From Saccharofermentans sp. (GTDB lineage: Bacteria; Bacillota; Clostridia; Saccharofermentanales; Saccharofermentanaceae): a stretch of DNA of 64,000 bases. Made by a program: the position numbers and the translations under genes. The stretch lies in contig JAKSRC010000012.1 in the NCBI GenBank assembly GCA_024403855.1, positions 1-64,000 on the forward strand, written 5' to 3'. Numbering within the stretch: the stretch's first letter is position 1; every line of letters starts with the position of its first letter. The notes beneath the pieces are model-generated. The model did not search any database and was not told the origin of the DNA. It saw only the letters and a program-made list of their open reading frames with translations. Shown in pieces: positions 1-15,300 of this stretch.

Positions 1-24
1 TGTGGTGATCCGTTAAGAATTTAT

Positions 25-126
25 GCTTGACAGGGGTCACTTCATAACAGGTGAAACAGGCAAGATTATGGTAACGTGCCTCTTTTCGTGCCTCTTTTGT
101 GGTAAAACGGGCAAGGTTATGGAAAC
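25..126 (+). repeat. Two tandem 51-bp units, TGCC-word family
   Basis: Unit 76-126 starts with GTGCCTCTTTTC followed by a second GTGCCTCTTTT and then an inverted AAAAC-GGGCA. Its first 33 bases are identical to the unit at 19339-19389. The preceding unit (25-75) is degenerate, but its last part (from about 50) matches the same consensus. Same family as the arrays at 19.3 and 39.4 kb. The function is not recognised. Confidence 0.75.
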
Positions 127-140
127 ACGAACCACGTCAA

Positions 141-262
141 CTCGAAATAATCATCCAAAATCAACATTTTCGAGCATTTTGGATGATACATCTCGAAAAT
201 ACTCATCCAAAATCAAAGAAATCATCAGTTTTGGATGAGTCATCTCGAAAACGCTCGAAAAT
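141..262 (+). repeat. Tandem 51/52-bp units with TCATCC word, plus CTCGAAAA boxes
   Basis: CTCGAAA boxes start at 141, 192 and 244, spaced 51 and 52 bp, with a further box at 254. Between them lie two 11-bp hairpins: TCATCCAAAAT (151-161) pairs with 176-186, and CTCATCCAAAA (202-212) pairs with 229-239. The two hairpins are offset by about 52 bp. Period and design match the TGCC and CCCAC arrays although the word is different. Confidence 0.75.
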
Positions 263-288
263 TTTCTCCCCCAACTTCTCAGCACATT

Positions 289-321
289 AAAAAAGGCTGT
301 GAAACCAAAGTCTCACAGCCT
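289..321 (-). terminator. Intrinsic terminator of the giant surface-protein gene
   Basis: A 9-bp stem (AGGCTGTGA at 294-302 with TCACAGCCT at 313-321) is followed on the minus strand by six T (plus-strand A 289-294). It lies 24 bases after the stop codon at 345. The stem resembles that of the thrS terminator near 30.4 kb. Confidence 0.85.
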
Positions 322-344
322 AATTTTTGTGTTTGAACTAGCTA

Positions 345-3300
345 TCAGTTCTCTTCTTCCTCATTCTTCTTTCTTGCTTTAAGAAGAACTGCTGAACCGA
401 GGATCAAGAGTACCGCGAGTGCATTTCTGCCCCAGTCAGTTGTCTCACCGGTTGAAGGAAGGTTTCCGGGCTTGCGCTCGAACTTGACTTCGATTGTATA
501 AGACATTGTCGGGTTAACGATCTCATACTTGGAAACTCTGCCGACACTAACACCGTTTACGATAACATCCTTTACTCTGTAACCCTTGTTCGGCTTAAAT
601 GTGATCTCATAAGTCTCACTTCCTGCGATGTCTCTGGTTCCAACGAAAGATGCTGTACCACCCTTTGTTGTTACCTTCGATGTGAGAGTATAAAGATCAA
701 GAACCTGGTAATCAATCGGAACAATAGCACTTGTGCCCTGAACAGTATTGATCTCAAGATCATCTGAATAATCACCTATCGGGAGTTCCTTCTTAGGAAC
801 GATAGTAAATGTGAAGCTCTCAGCCGGCTTAAGATTTGTCGGGAATGTTCCATCGATCTCATAGTTGTCGAGAGAAGGTTCAATTACATCGACAGGCTTG
901 TTACCAACGTTAGTTACAGTAATTGTGATCGGATCAGGTACATCTACATCTTCAGCTCTGATTGAACCAAAGGAATCCTTATCAGGTTCAGCAATGATGC
1001 TGTAATCAGACTTGATAACTAAAACAGTTACCTCGCCCTTAGAAGTATTTCCATTAGTATCAGAAACTGTGTATGTAAATTCATCCTTACCGTAGAATCC
1101 GGGTGCCGGTGTGTAGAGTACCTGGCCATCTGAAGTTACAGTAGCTGTTGCGCCATCCTCAAGACCTTCGAATCCACCTTCAACTACGAATAATGGAGAC
1201 TTATCAGGATTCTTGTTGAGAGTATCGTCACTATCAATATCTTCATCGTTTTCGAGAACATTGATCTTAACTGCCTCATCTTCAAGAGTTGTTGCTGAAT
1301 CTGCTCCGGCATCCGGTGCGTCATCCTTTGCATCAACAGTAACGTCTACCTTACCGATACTATCGTAGCTGTACTTATTCTCTGAAGCATCCTCATTAGC
1401 AATTACGTAATAGAATGTCTCAGAACCGTTAAAGTCAGCGATAGGCTTATAGTTAACAGTCTTTCCATCAGTTGAGATGTGACCATTAGCAGTATCGTTT
1501 TCTGTTGCAAAGGATCCATCATCGATGGCCTTCTTTGCATCTTCTTCAGAAGCATAAACACCAACAATTGTGATCTTGGTATTATTCTTCTTTACAGCAT
1601 CGCTCTGGCCCTGACCAAGCTTATCGCTTGTATCGAACTCGTCAGTATCAGCCTGAGCACCTGTAGTTGTTCCACCGATAACATCAATGTCGACGTCCTT
1701 ATCCTCGTCAACAGATGCCTTGTCGTCAACAGCTACCGGCGCATCGTTCTTGGAATTTACAGTAAGGATTACATATCCTGTAGATTCCTCTACCTGGTCA
1801 CTTACACTGAATTCATACTTAAGTGTTCCGTTGAAGTTTTCGTCAGGATTAAATGTAATAATTCCTGTCTTCTCTCCAATTGAGATATAAGTCATATATT
1901 CAGCGATGAAATCCGGATCTACAGATGTCTTCTCGTTTCCATTTGTATCGATTACTGTTACAGACTTGATATCGAATGTAAACTTCTGATCATCCGGAAT
2001 CAGAGCGTTATCGTGATGTCTGTCGTAATCAACGATAGTAAGCTTATCAGCTACATCCTTATTAACTGAACTTGTATCCGGCTTATCTTCGTCAACAAAT
2101 GATGCAGGATCGAAAATGTTGACTACGATCTTTTCGCTTCCTTCGTCGATTGCAGAAACAGTAACTTCAGGCTTATCTACCTTGTTACCATTCTTATCCA
2201 AGAAAATAGGAGCATCATTTTTCGGAGAAACAGTGAGCTTGACCTGAGCGATACTATCAAGGCTAAGCTGATTCTCTCCTGCGCCTACGTTAGCGATTAC
2301 GTACCAGAAGGAATCCTCACCATAGAAATTAGCTGCCGGCTTATACTGAACCTTATTGTTCGGTCCACTGCCAACGATACCAATCTCACCATTCATCAAT
2401 GATGTAGGTTCATCTGCAAGTAATATGCCTGATTCAACAGCCTGCTTTGCCAATTCATAAGTCTTGAATACGGCAATAACTGTCATATCAGTATTCGCTG
2501 TACCAGTCTGACCGAGGTTAAGTGTTGTATCACCATCAAAATCTTCCTTGTCAGCGTTAGCACTTGCCGGAGAACCACCGATAACATCGATAGTAATAAA
2601 TCCGGAATCCTCTGTCGTTTCTGCCGTATCATCGTTTGCAACCGGCGCATTGTTTACAGACTTAACCGTTATCTTAACAACAGTAGTATTAGTGCTGTTC
2701 GCCTTGCCCTGCTGGTCATCAACCTTAATAGTAAGATTTACTACTCCGTTGAAACCATTTACCGGCTTGAACTTCAATACACCGTTAGCGTCAATGCTTG
2801 CTTCGTAGCGGCCTGCACTTGCGACATCCTGTCCATCGATTGTGAACTTAAGTGTATCGCCAACTGTGCTTGTATCTACATCGCTTGCATGTGATCCGAT
2901 ATCGATTGTCAAAGACTGCTTATCAGCTGGTGTATTCTCATTTGTTTCATTCATCTCAGCTGACTTAGGTGTTGTGCTGTCGAATACCGGCTGGTCGTTT
3001 TCAGGTGTTACCTTTACATCTACTCTTGCTACAGAGTACTTATTCTCAGCCGCAGCTGTATTTCCTACAACATAGTAGAGGTAATCGTCGCCATGGAAGT
3101 CCTTCTTAGGTGTGTACTTAACCTGGTTTCCACTTATCTCGACCTTACCGCCCTTTTCTGTTGTGAAGCTATTAGCAAACTGTGTTCCCTTAGCAGCTTC
3201 TTTTGCCTCTTCCTCAGAAGCATATACGCCTACTACAGTAAGATCAGTATTTGCTGTACCTGTCTGACCAAGGTTAAGAGTAGCATCACCATCTACCGGT

Positions 3301-6300
3301 TCTTCATCCTTTACAGCGCCAGTAGTTGTTCCACCAATTACATCGATTACAACGAACTTATCTTCTGGTGTCTCTGCCTTGTCGTCGTTTGCAACAGGAG
3401 CATTATTTACAGACTTAACTGTAATCTTAACTACAGTAGTATTTGTGCTGTTCGCCTTGCCCTGCTGGTCATCAACCTTAATAGTAAGATTTACTACTCC
3501 GTTGAAACCATTTACCGGCTTGAACTTCAATACACCGTTAGCGTCAATGCTTGCTTCGTAGCGGCCTGCACTTGCGACATCCTGTCCATCGATTGTGAAC
3601 TTAAGTGTATCGCCAACTGTGCTTGTATCTACATCGCTTGCATGTGATCCGATATCGATTGTCAAAGACTGCTTATCAGCTGGTGTATTCTCATTTGTTT
3701 CATTCATCTCAGCTGACTTAGGTGTTGTGCTGTCGAATACCGGCTGGTCGTTTTCAGGTGTTACCTTTACATCTACTCTTGCTACAGAGTACTTATTCTC
3801 AGCCGCAGCTGTATTTCCTACAACATAGTAGAGGTAATCGTCGCCATGGAAGTCCTTCTTAGGTGTGTACTTAACCTGGTTTCCACTTATCTCGACCTTA
3901 CCGCCCTTTTCTGTTGTGAAGCTATTAGCAAACTGTGTTCCCTTAGCAGCTTCTTTTGCCTCTTCCTCAGAAGCATATACGCCTACTACAGTAAGATCAG
4001 TATTTGCTGTACCTGTCTGACCAAGGTTAAGAGTAGCATCACCATCTACCGGTTCTTCATCCTTTACAGCGCCAGTAGTTGTTCCACCAATTACATCGAT
4101 TACAACGAACTTATCTTCTGGTGTCTCTGCCTTGTCGTCGTTTGCAACAGGAGCATCGTTTACAGATTTAACTTCGAATGTTACATATCCATAGACTGTC
4201 GCTGTTCCGTCACTTACGCTGTACTTGTACTTCAATGTTCCGTTGAAGTTTGCATCCGGTGTCAATGTCATATCACCGGTTGCGCTATCAACTGCAAGGT
4301 AGCCCAAATACTTGGCGTTGTTTGTTGTTACCTTATCTCCATTTGCATCGAATGCTTCTACAGATTCCTTGGCAAACTTGAACTGAATATTGTTAGTTGC
4401 TGCATCTACTAACAATGCATTGTCCATCTGTCTATCGTAATCTACGATATTTACCTTCTTATCTGTTCCATAGAGATCTGTCTTTGTTGTCTTATTTGCT
4501 CCGACAAGTGTCTCCTGGTTGAAGATGTTTACCGTTACAGGTCCCTTATCTTCATCGAAAACATTGACCTTTACTTCTGTCTTCTCGTTTTCGAGATTAG
4601 GTACCTTCGTTACATCTCTGATTATCGGTGCATCGTTGGATGCATTTACTGTTACAACTACTTCAGCAATACTATCAAGGCTGAATTCATTTGCCTTTGC
4701 GCCCTTATTTGCAACTACATAATAGAACTTGTCTGTTCCATTGAAGTTTGTTGCCGGGCTGTACTCAACCTTGTTGCCCTTAGAAGTTCCAACGATTGTT
4801 ACAGAACCACTCTTCGTTGTGCAAGATGTCTTGCTCAATGAAGTATTGCCGTTAATTGCATTTGTTACAGCAGTCTCTGCCTCGCTGCGTGAGCTATAGA
4901 CAGCAATTACTGTAAGTTCTGTATTTACTGTGTCTCCTGCAGCCTGCTGACCCTTATTTGTAGCTTCAACAGAATCGATAGGATCCTTATCGGCACCATC
5001 TGCGTTTCCAATTACATCGATAGTTACCGGAGTATCCTCTGCTGTTGTTGCCTTGTCATCGTTTGCTACCGGAGCATCGTTAACTGATCTTACAAACACA
5101 GTTACCTTTGCGATACTGCCTGTATCACACTTCTCACCTGTTGTTGCACTGCTATTTGCTACAACGTAATAGAATGTGTCTTCACCATTGAAGTCAGCTG
5201 CCGGAACATATGTAACCTTTGTTCCATCAGTCTTTACTGTTCCGTCAAACTCAGACTTACATTCTGTAGCTGTTGAGTTAAGTGCACTCTTTGCTTCAGC
5301 TTCTGTCTTATATACACCTACAATTGTGAAAGAAGTATTCTTTGTCTTCTCTCCGGCAATTGCATTCTGACCGGCGTTGAGCGCATCCTTTGTATCAACA
5401 TCTTCATCGTTCTTGAGAACATCAATCTCGATTGGTGTCTCCTGATCTTCTGTTGTTATTGCATAGCAGTCTTCAGTCTTGAATCTGTCTGCTTCATTGT
5501 ACTTGTCTGCCTTAGCATCAGGTGCGTCGTTAACAGAATTTACTTTGACCTCTACCTTAGCAATACTGTTCAAGCTGAAGTTGTTTTCTGCTGAATCCTT
5601 ATTTGCTACTACATAGTAGAACTCATCGTTTCCGTTGAAGTTATCTGCCGGCTTATATACAACCTTATTAGCAGAGATTGTTATTGTCGCACCATTTGCA
5701 GTTTTACAAGTCGCATTGTCCAAAGTTAACTTTGTCTCATTGTTATCCTTTGCATCAGCAATCGCCTTGTTTACTGCTTCCTTTGCTTCCTGCTCAGTCT
5801 TATAAACTGCAACAACTGTAAGCTCTGTGTTCTTATCACTTGCCTGCTGATTCTTATTGATGTCATTGTCGCTATCGTTAGGCTCTGTATCCTTTCCATT
5901 GCCTTCTGTATCGCCATTAATTACATCAATAGTTACAGAATTATCTTCGTCGGTCTCAGCACTGTCTGCTACTGCTATCGGCGCATCGTTTACTGAGAGT
6001 ACAAGTACTGTTACCTTTGCAATACTTACTTCCTCATTAGACTTATCTGCACCAGCATCTTTGTTTCCTACTACATAGTAGAACTCATCGACACCATTGA
6101 AGTTTGCTGCAGGCTTATAAGTAACCTTTGTTCCGTCTGTAACTACTGTTCCGCCATAAACAGCTTCACAACCAGTATTTGCCGGAATCTTATTGTCAGC
6201 AAATGCGTCCTTTGCTTCCTGTTCTGTCTTAAATACAGCGAGTACCTTAAGGTCTGTATTTACTGTGCCACTCTGGCCAAGGTTAAGCTCAGGGTAATCT

Positions 6301-9300
6301 CTATCAACATCCTTATCGTTCTTGAGAACATTGATATCAATTGCCTCTGCATCTTCCTTTGTTTCTGCCTGATCAGCATTTGCAACAGGAGCATCGTTTA
6401 CAGATTTAACTTCAAATGTTACATATCCATAGACTGTTGCTGTTCCGTCACTTACGCTGTACTTGTACTTCAATGTTCCGTTGAAGTTTGCATCCGGTGT
6501 CAATGTCATATCACCGGTTGCGCTATCAACTGCAAGGTAGCCCAAATACTTGGCGTTGTTTGTTGTTACCTTATCTCCATTTGCATCGAATGCTTCTACA
6601 GATTCCTTGGCAAACTTGAACTGAATATTGTTAGTTGCTGCATCTACTAACAATGCATTGTCCATCTGTCTATCGTAATCTACGATATTTACCTTCTTAT
6701 CTGTTCCATAGAGATCTGTCTTTGTTGTCTTATTTGCTCCAACAAGTGTCTCCTGGTTGAAGATGTTTACTGTTACAGGTCCCTTATCTTCATCGAAAAC
6801 ATTGACCTTTACTTCGGTCTTCTCGTTTTCGAGATTCGGTACCTTCGTTACATCTCTGATTATCGGTGCGTCGTTGGATGCATTTACTGTTACTGAAACC
6901 TTTGCTACAGCATACTTATTCTCTCCTGCAGCTACGTTTCCAATAACATAGTAGAACTCATCGCTACCGTTATAATTAGCGGCCGGAGTATAAGTTACTT
7001 CGTGATCACCGGTAATCTTAACTGTTCCACTATGAGTTGTTTCAAATTCCGTGCTGAAACTTGAATTGGAGTCAACTGCTTTCGCTACTGCCTCCGCCTC
7101 AGTCTGGTAAACACCAACAACCTTAATTGTTGAGTTCTGATTCTTAACTTCATCTGTTTCGCCGAGGTTAAGAATCTCACTGGAATCGATATCTGTATCC
7201 TTGCCTGTTGATGCCGGCATTCCAGCTACTACATCGATCTTAATAGCCTTATCTTCCGGTGTTTCAACACTGTCATCGTTTGCAACAGGATTATCGTTTA
7301 CGGAAATAACTGTAAATGTAACGTATCCGTATGCCTTATCAGTACCATCACTTACGCTGTACTTGAACTTCAATGTACCATTGAAATCCTTTCCGGGAGT
7401 GAAGGTCATGATTCCTGTAACCTTATCTACTTTCAAGAGGCTAAGGTAGTAAGCACTTGTTATAGTGTCAACTGTCTTAACACTTCCATCCGGCTTAATT
7501 GCTTCTACAGATTCGATAGCAAACTGGAATCTTACGTCATCGTTTGTCGCTTCAGGCAACAAGTTGTTATCGTAATATCTATCCTGATCTGAGATTCTGA
7601 CAGTCTTGTTGCCGGTAAAGTTAACAGCGCTTGTATCAGGCTTATTACCGTCTACGAAAGAATCTGAATCAAAGATATTTACAACGATTGCATCATGATC
7701 TTCAAGAATACTCGGGATAGCGATATTAGTATTCTCATCAGTCTTGCTCTCGCTGTCTGTAATAACAGGCTTGTTGTTAACAGCAGTAACGTGAATATCA
7801 ATCTTTGCTACAGAATACTTATTCTCATTTGCATTCTTATTAGCAACAACATAGTAAACTACATCATCGCCATTGTAGTCTTTACCAGGGAGGTAGCTTA
7901 CCTGGTTATTCTTGATCTCAACCTTTCCGCTGTGAGTTGTTGTGAAACTCTCCTGGAATGTTGAATTTGAATCAACAGCAGCTGCCGTTGCTTCTGCTTC
8001 TGTCTGATATACACCAACTACAGTAAGAGTTGTATTATTGCTCTTCTCTGCTGCTGACTGTCCTTCATTAAGGCTCGTATCAGAGTCATAAGGTTCTGTG
8101 TCCTTACCTGTTGCTTCCGGAACACCCTTAATAACATCAATTGAGATTTGCTCATTCTCAACTATTGTTACTTCATCGTCCTTGGCTACAGGAGCATCGT
8201 TCTTGGATACAACAGTTACCTTAATGGTTCCGGTTGTCTTTCCACCATGAGAATCCTCAACAGTGAAAGTAAGTGTTTCGATACCATTGAAATGAGCCTT
8301 CGGTGTGTAGATTACTTCGTCGTTAGCAGCGTCGTAAGTTGCAGTACCACCCTTATTACCTACTATCTTAGTAATAGTAAGTTTCTCATCCTTGTCATAA
8401 GGAGCTCTGTGATCCTGGTTAACCTTAATGCCATCTACTTCAATATCATAGAAGTCAGCATCAGTGTTGTCCGCAGCAATCTTAATAACAGTATCATCTG
8501 CCTTCTTAAGAACGATATTTGTATCGTCCTCGTTTACAGTTGAAGTGTAGTTCTCTACCTTCGGAGGATCGTTAACCTGCTCGATTGTGATTGAACATAC
8601 ATCACTTGTTACAGAATACTGTTCAGTATCCATCTTTTCAGGTGAGCCAATGGTATCTGAAACTGTGTATGTGTACTTAAGGATGCCGTTAAAGTCCTCA
8701 AAACCAGGGTTAGGTTTATAAGCAAGTTTTACGCCATCGATTTTGTTCGCACTGGTTACTTCATTACCGTTTTTATCAACGATATAGAGGCTACCAACAG
8801 TGTTCATCCATGCTTCTGTAAACTCCCAGGATGAAATGTAAAGCTGTTCACCCTTCGGATTTGTACTGGACATAGGGTTAGTATCAAGATCTTCATCGTA
8901 GTAGCAATTTGATACATCGATTATTCTCTTATCCGGACCCTCGGCGAAAACCATATCTACCTTTGCTTTACCGTCAAAGAAATATGGAGCGTCATTCTTA
9001 AATCCGACATTAGCCAAAATGGACTTGGAGGAAGATGCATTTGAAGGATCCTTAACAGTGAATTTAATTGTTGTTTCACCGTTGTATGCCTTGTTAGGAG
9101 TGATATTTACCTTGTAGATATATCTGCCTGTCGGCTGACCATCCTCCATTTCTGCTACAGGATCGGAAATCTTAATCGCATCATTTCTGATGAGGGACTT
9201 CGCACCTTCATTTGTAGCAGTCAAAACAAGGATTCCCTTTGCATCTGCACCCTTTACTGCAGGATCGTCAACGTCGGAAACGATTACTGTAAATTCTGCG

Positions 9301-12300
9301 AATGGAGTTCTCTCGACAGTTGAAATCTTGCCTGCATTATTAGCAATTACTTCAATCTTCGGAGGGTCATTCTTCGGTGTTACTTCAACACTTACAGTGA
9401 ATGTACGCTGATATCCGGCTTCATCTTCAACAACATACTGGAATGTTGCCTTGTGTTCTTTGTCGTTAAAGTAATCCTGTTCAGGTTCGTAAATGATGAC
9501 CTTGTCATTAGTAGGATCTATCTTAAGTGTCTTTGCGTGTGCATTAGCACCCGGAATAACACTGATTACCTTTAATCCTTCGTTGTTTGTTGTGCTATCA
9601 ATATCGTCATTGACAGTTACTTCAAACTTATGCTCACCGGAATCTTCGGCAATCTGATAGTCATCATCACCATCAGAAGGAGCATCATCCTTCGGATTAA
9701 CTTTGACGATTACAGAATATGCAGATGATTTTTCGCCATCTGAAACACTAAGGTTAACCTTAGCCTGGCCGCCATTCTGATCCTTAACCGGAACAGCATA
9801 AAGAGTCCAGGTTCCATCATCATTCTGAAGGATCTTGGTTTTGTCTTTATTTAAGAGCAGCTCTTTTGTTGAAGACTCGTTAGGACTAATAGATACAATA
9901 CTTACGCTTAAGTCATTTACCGGAGTTTCTTCGTCATCTACATAAATTGTATATACAGCAACACCATTAGGGTCACTGCAGATAACCGGATTGAGCGGAG
10001 TTGAAGTCTCAGACTCCATATCCTCATAGATAGCACCGGCTTTTGCAAATTCAGAATTAACAGCCTCACTCTTATTCTTGGTAGTATCCAGACGGTCACC
10101 AAAGACAGGAGCATCATTTACAGCCTTAACCGTAAACTTCAAAATACCCGGCTTCTTTTCGTTGTTATTATCTATTGCCTCATAAGTAAATTCATAAGTT
10201 ACATCTTCAGATGAGGTCCAATCGCTATCAGGAGTGATCTTGATAGCCTTTCTGGTTACCGGTTCCGGTCTGTCAACATAGTTACCGTCTTTATCGTAGT
10301 ACTTATCAACTGTTGTATAGTCGATAACTTCAAATGTTCCCGTGAAATTATCAGGAGCCTTTACACTACCATCAACAATTGTAAGGTTCTTATCACCACT
10401 ACCATAAATAAGGTCAGGGTCATCCTTCAGGAGAACGTCAACGATCTTAGGTGTGTTCTCATCAGTTTCATCTTCCTGAATATCCGGATCAGGAATATCG
10501 TCAACTTCTCGAACAATGATCTTAAATGTTGTCTTTGCCTTACCGCCTTCACGGTCATCTACAGTCAAAGTGATTGTAGTCTCACCGTTAGCGTGAGCTG
10601 TCGGTGTACAGGTAACAGAATATGTTCCGTCTGCATTTGGACCTGATACAGAAATTGCAGCATCAGGAACGAGGTGCTTATTGGAACTTGTTGCTGTAAC
10701 GATCAATCCATCAGCGCCTGTCTTTGGTGTCTCAACATCATCGACAGTACCGTTGATAATTACTTTTTCGCCTTCATCGACCTCTTCGCTTGTTCCTACA
10801 GTTGTAATTGTCGGAATATCATTTACGGATTTTACCTTAAATTCAACATCAAACTCGACTGAATTAAGCTCATTACCGCCATATGTATCCGCCATTCCGT
10901 AGGTGAATACTTCGTTCTTAGTGTAGGTATTACCCTTTAAGTTGTAGAAGTTTTCATCAGGACGATAGTAAAGTGTGCCGTTTTCAATCTTTACTTCACC
11001 GTGAGCAGTCTTGAGGATTTCAACAGGCTGATCTGCATAGATTGTCTTTCCGCCATAAGTTACATACTTAAGCAAGAGAATCTGTCTATACTGCTGCTGT
11101 GTATACTTATCGAGAATATCAGGGTCGTTATCATTGACGAGGACGTCATACGCCTTCCATCCACAATCCTCACTAATATCGTAAGTATCGTCACCATCAC
11201 TCGGTTTATCATCTTTTGCCACGATGGTTACATGGATCGTACTGATGGAAGTCTTTCCTTCCTTATCCTTAATCTCGTATGTAAAAGTCTCTTCATGGTT
11301 ATCGTAGAGTGCAGGTGTATAAAGAATCTTGAAACCTGAAATGGTAGCTGAACCATTTCGTGAGAAACCATTATCTTCCTTACCTTCTGCTGAAACTACA
11401 GAAGAATCCTTAGTTACGTACGCTGTATCCTTGAAACCAACTCTGGAAATTGTAAGTTCTTCACCTGTTACAGCATCCGTTGTTTCACCGGGAGTGCTGA
11501 TATCAGGATCACTGAAGTAATAATTACCATTAGGATCCTTAAGGTTTTTGAGATCAATAACGTTATCTGTTGAACTCTCATCAACGGTAATTTCGATAGG
11601 CTTTGCTACCGGAGCATCGTTGAGGTTATTAACCTTTACGCTTACTTCAATCTCATCATACTTTACAGTGGCATCCTTCAAATCAGGATTATTCTTATTT
11701 GTCTCAGCCTTATCTGTAACTCTTAATGTAAATGTAGCAGTGCCGTGGAAATTTGCCTTGGGAGTAAATGTCCACTTGCCATTTGCATCAATTGTTACGC
11801 TGCCAGCTGCAACATTGGGCTGCTTGCTTACACTGAAGATCAAGTCTTCTGTCTTGTCTTCGACATCAGTAGCTGAATATGTGTCAGATACTGCGACTTC
11901 TTCATCCGTCTCATATTCCTGAATGCCTTCAAGAACTGTTTCCTTTGTCTTGTCTGTAAATTCAGGCTTATCGTTAATAGGATTTACAATGATCGGAACT
12001 TCATATTCAGCAGCACTTGTACCATCAGAGATAACAATGGTAGCAGATAACTCACCATTCTGATTCTCAATCGGAACAAGCGTAACTTTCTTACCGAGAA
12101 GCTTTCCATCCTCATCATAGTAGTTCTCAATCTTAACGCCGGAATTCTTAATTATTGTTGTATCACTAAGTTTGATTGTTACGATAAGCTTTGACAAATC
12201 TGTATCCGGGTCATCGAGCTTAATATAGAATGTAGATTCTTCAGCAGGATTCTCAGGATCCTCATTCAATTCCCACTTAGTTTTTGCAATAGAAATCTCG

Positions 12301-15300
12301 TCGTCATCCTTCTCCGGATCAAGACCCTTCGGCGGGTCGCTTATAGGAAGAATTGTGATGTAAATATATGCATCTTTTTCTGCCGGATGGAGTCCGTCAG
12401 TAACGTTATACTTAATCTTTTCGACCTTAGGCTCTGCGCCGACTTCTTCTGTCTCTGTGTAGATAATCTTGCCGTTTTCAACCTTAACAGTACCGTAAGC
12501 ACCGCCTTCAGTTACGATTTCTACAGAAGAGGGGATGAGCTCCAGTTTCTGATTCTCATCATAGGAACCACCACCATTAACTTCAACGTCAACAGCACCA
12601 ACAAGAGGATCGATCTCACAGGATGATCTCTCATCGATTGTCTTTTCGTGATTGATGATCGTCGGGTATGTATTAACAGGTTCTACAGTAACAGTAACGA
12701 TTGCTGTAGATACACCACCATCCTCATCAATTACATTATATTCAAATGATTCAGTACCGTTCCAGTTAAGAAGCGGTGTGTAAAGAATTGTGTCTGGTGC
12801 ATTTGTCTTCTTAATAACCTGAATCTTTGCACCGCTGGCAGGTGTCTTATTAACACTGATAATAAGGTTATTCTTAGCGGTTTCAACATCAGAGTCATTA
12901 TTAAGAACTTCAATTTCAACGCTTGAATTCTGCGTCGGTGTCTTCTCTTTTAAAGTAGCTGTATCATTTTCAAGCTTAGGCAAGTCGTTCTCTGAGTTAA
13001 AGACAACACTAAGCTTCTTTTCTGTCTTTCCTGCTTCAGGCTGGTTGTTATCGGTTACCACAAGTGTGATATCTGTTGAACCATGCTTATCTAACTTAGG
13101 TGTAACAACGAGAATATAATCGTTTGCACCAGCATTAGGGCTGCTATCTTTAACAACCTCAAGAGATTCAATCAGATTTTTGTCGTAATTCTTAAATTCG
13201 TAATTAAGATTCTTATCTTCAGGGTCGGTACACTTAAATGGAATCTTAAGAACCTCATCTTCCTTACCAACAGCTCTGATTGACCAGTCGTAGACAATAG
13301 GATCGTCATTTACCGGAGTAACATTTACTGTGACTGTTGCAACAGATTTATACTTCTCGTCATCTGCCTTATTCTTGTCATCCACATATCCTACTGCAAA
13401 TTTGAAAGTATCAGTTCCGTAGTAGTTCGTATTCGGTCTGTAGGTTAAATTACCCTTCTCCTGATCGAAGGAAATAATCTCACCATTCTCCGGATCTACG
13501 GTTACATAGTAAACAAGGTCTTTAGCTTCAGTATCGACATCGTATACAACTTCAGCAAGATTAATCAAAATCTCAGTATCTTCTTCAGTCGTAACTTCGA
13601 TATCTTTGATCTCCGGCGGATCGTCAACCGGGTTAACAATTCCCTTAGTGACGATTTGCTTCTTTGCTTCACCATCACTTACAGTAAATGTAATCTCTAC
13701 CAGACCACTCATATTGCTGATTGTAGGCATTGTTACAGTGGCTCTGCAGTGAGTTCCTGTCGCATCAGTAAATGTCTGTTTGGAGATTGATATATTACCG
13801 ACTGTTACAACCGGTTCGTCTGTTTTTTCTCCGTCAAAATCAAAATTCTTTACAACGGCTGTGAAATCAAGATCAAGTGGAGCTGTCTCGACATCATCGT
13901 AAACAAACGTAAATACCATTGAACCATCTTCGTCGATCTCCCATGGTTCAGTTTTGTCTACTTCACCGGTTGGCTGTGTCTGATTCTTATCATCCTTAGC
14001 ATCAACAAGTTCAAGATTAGGAATGTCATTTACAGGAACAACATAAATGCTGTCGCTGCGCATTGCTCCTTCGACATCAGTATCAGTTACCCAATTTCCC
14101 TGTTCATCCTTCTTGACCGCTTCAACACTAATAGTAAATTTAACCGTTCCATTAGCATTATCATTTACATCGAAAGTGAATTTTGATGAGTATGTACCTT
14201 CAAGAATCTCTGTGTACTTAAACTCACCGATGTCAGAAGTACCATTTGTAATTGTGTAGGTAACTCTTACAGGGCCATCATAATCCTGATGTCCGATTGA
14301 AATCGTATTAGTATAATCGTTATCTTCCTTTGTTGCGTAACCAACAGCAGGTCCAAGCCAGAGACGTGGATAGGATTCATAGATGTGTACAGTTGATTTT
14401 ACACACTGAGAGTAATCAATATTTCCGTCTTCATCTCTCGGATCGGGATTATTTGAAATCCAGTAATCAAAGTAAACATCACCATGTGCGTTATTAACCT
14501 TCTGGTCGCGAACATAGGTAAATATCTGCTTGCTTGAATCATATGTCAAAGTACCGTAATCAGCAGCTGACAAACGACCACTTTCTGTTGTTCTGTCAGA
14601 ATAAGTAATGAAATAAATCTTTGCTTTTGTTGCAGCATCAAATTCAGTACCAAAATCATTATCAACGTCGTAGTCGTTGGACAACATTGATGCAACTGAG
14701 ATTGAACCGGATCCACCTGGTTCATTCAGATTGGCAACAAAACTATCAGCACGTGCTACCGGCTTTGAATCCTTATTTGGATATACAAGTGTAACTGTTT
14801 TCGGTGTTGAAACATCAATACCGTCAGTTACTGTATAAGTTAATGTTACTGTGCCATAGAAATAACTATAGTGCGGATCAAACTGATATCCGGTTATTTC
14901 ACCGGTAGCAGGATCCTTTATAACAGTAACTTCAGCCAGACTTGATTTGCATGAAGAAATTGAGAGGTTATAAAGTGAGATAGGATCCTTATTCTTATCC
15001 TCAGCACCTTCAAGAAGCATTTCTTTGGTAATAGTAAACTTCTGGCCCTCATTTTCCATGTTATATGTGTGATCCACGATAGTAGGAATCTCATTCTTAT
15101 CGTGAACGAAAACAGTAATGTACTGTCTTGTAAAGTACTGACCGTTATTTGCAGTAATTTCAACTACAGTTCTTCCGCCTGTAACTCCGGCACGAACCTT
15201 AGGAATAAGGCTGAATGTTCCATCGTTATTTCGCTTTACTGAGATTGACTCAAGAATTGCATTTGATTCAGCTTCTCCATCACCGTCAAGGTCAACGAGG

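Larger units (their letters stand above)
1..344. other. Non-coding region beyond the 3' end of the giant gene
   Basis: No convincing gene is present. The stretch holds two degenerate 51-bp units with a TGCC word (25-126), a second array with a TCATCC word (141-243), two CTCGAAAA boxes (244-261), a C-rich tract (267-273) and the terminator of the giant surface-protein gene. Short open frames exist on the plus strand but run through the inverted repeats and have no credible ribosome site. Confidence 0.7.
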
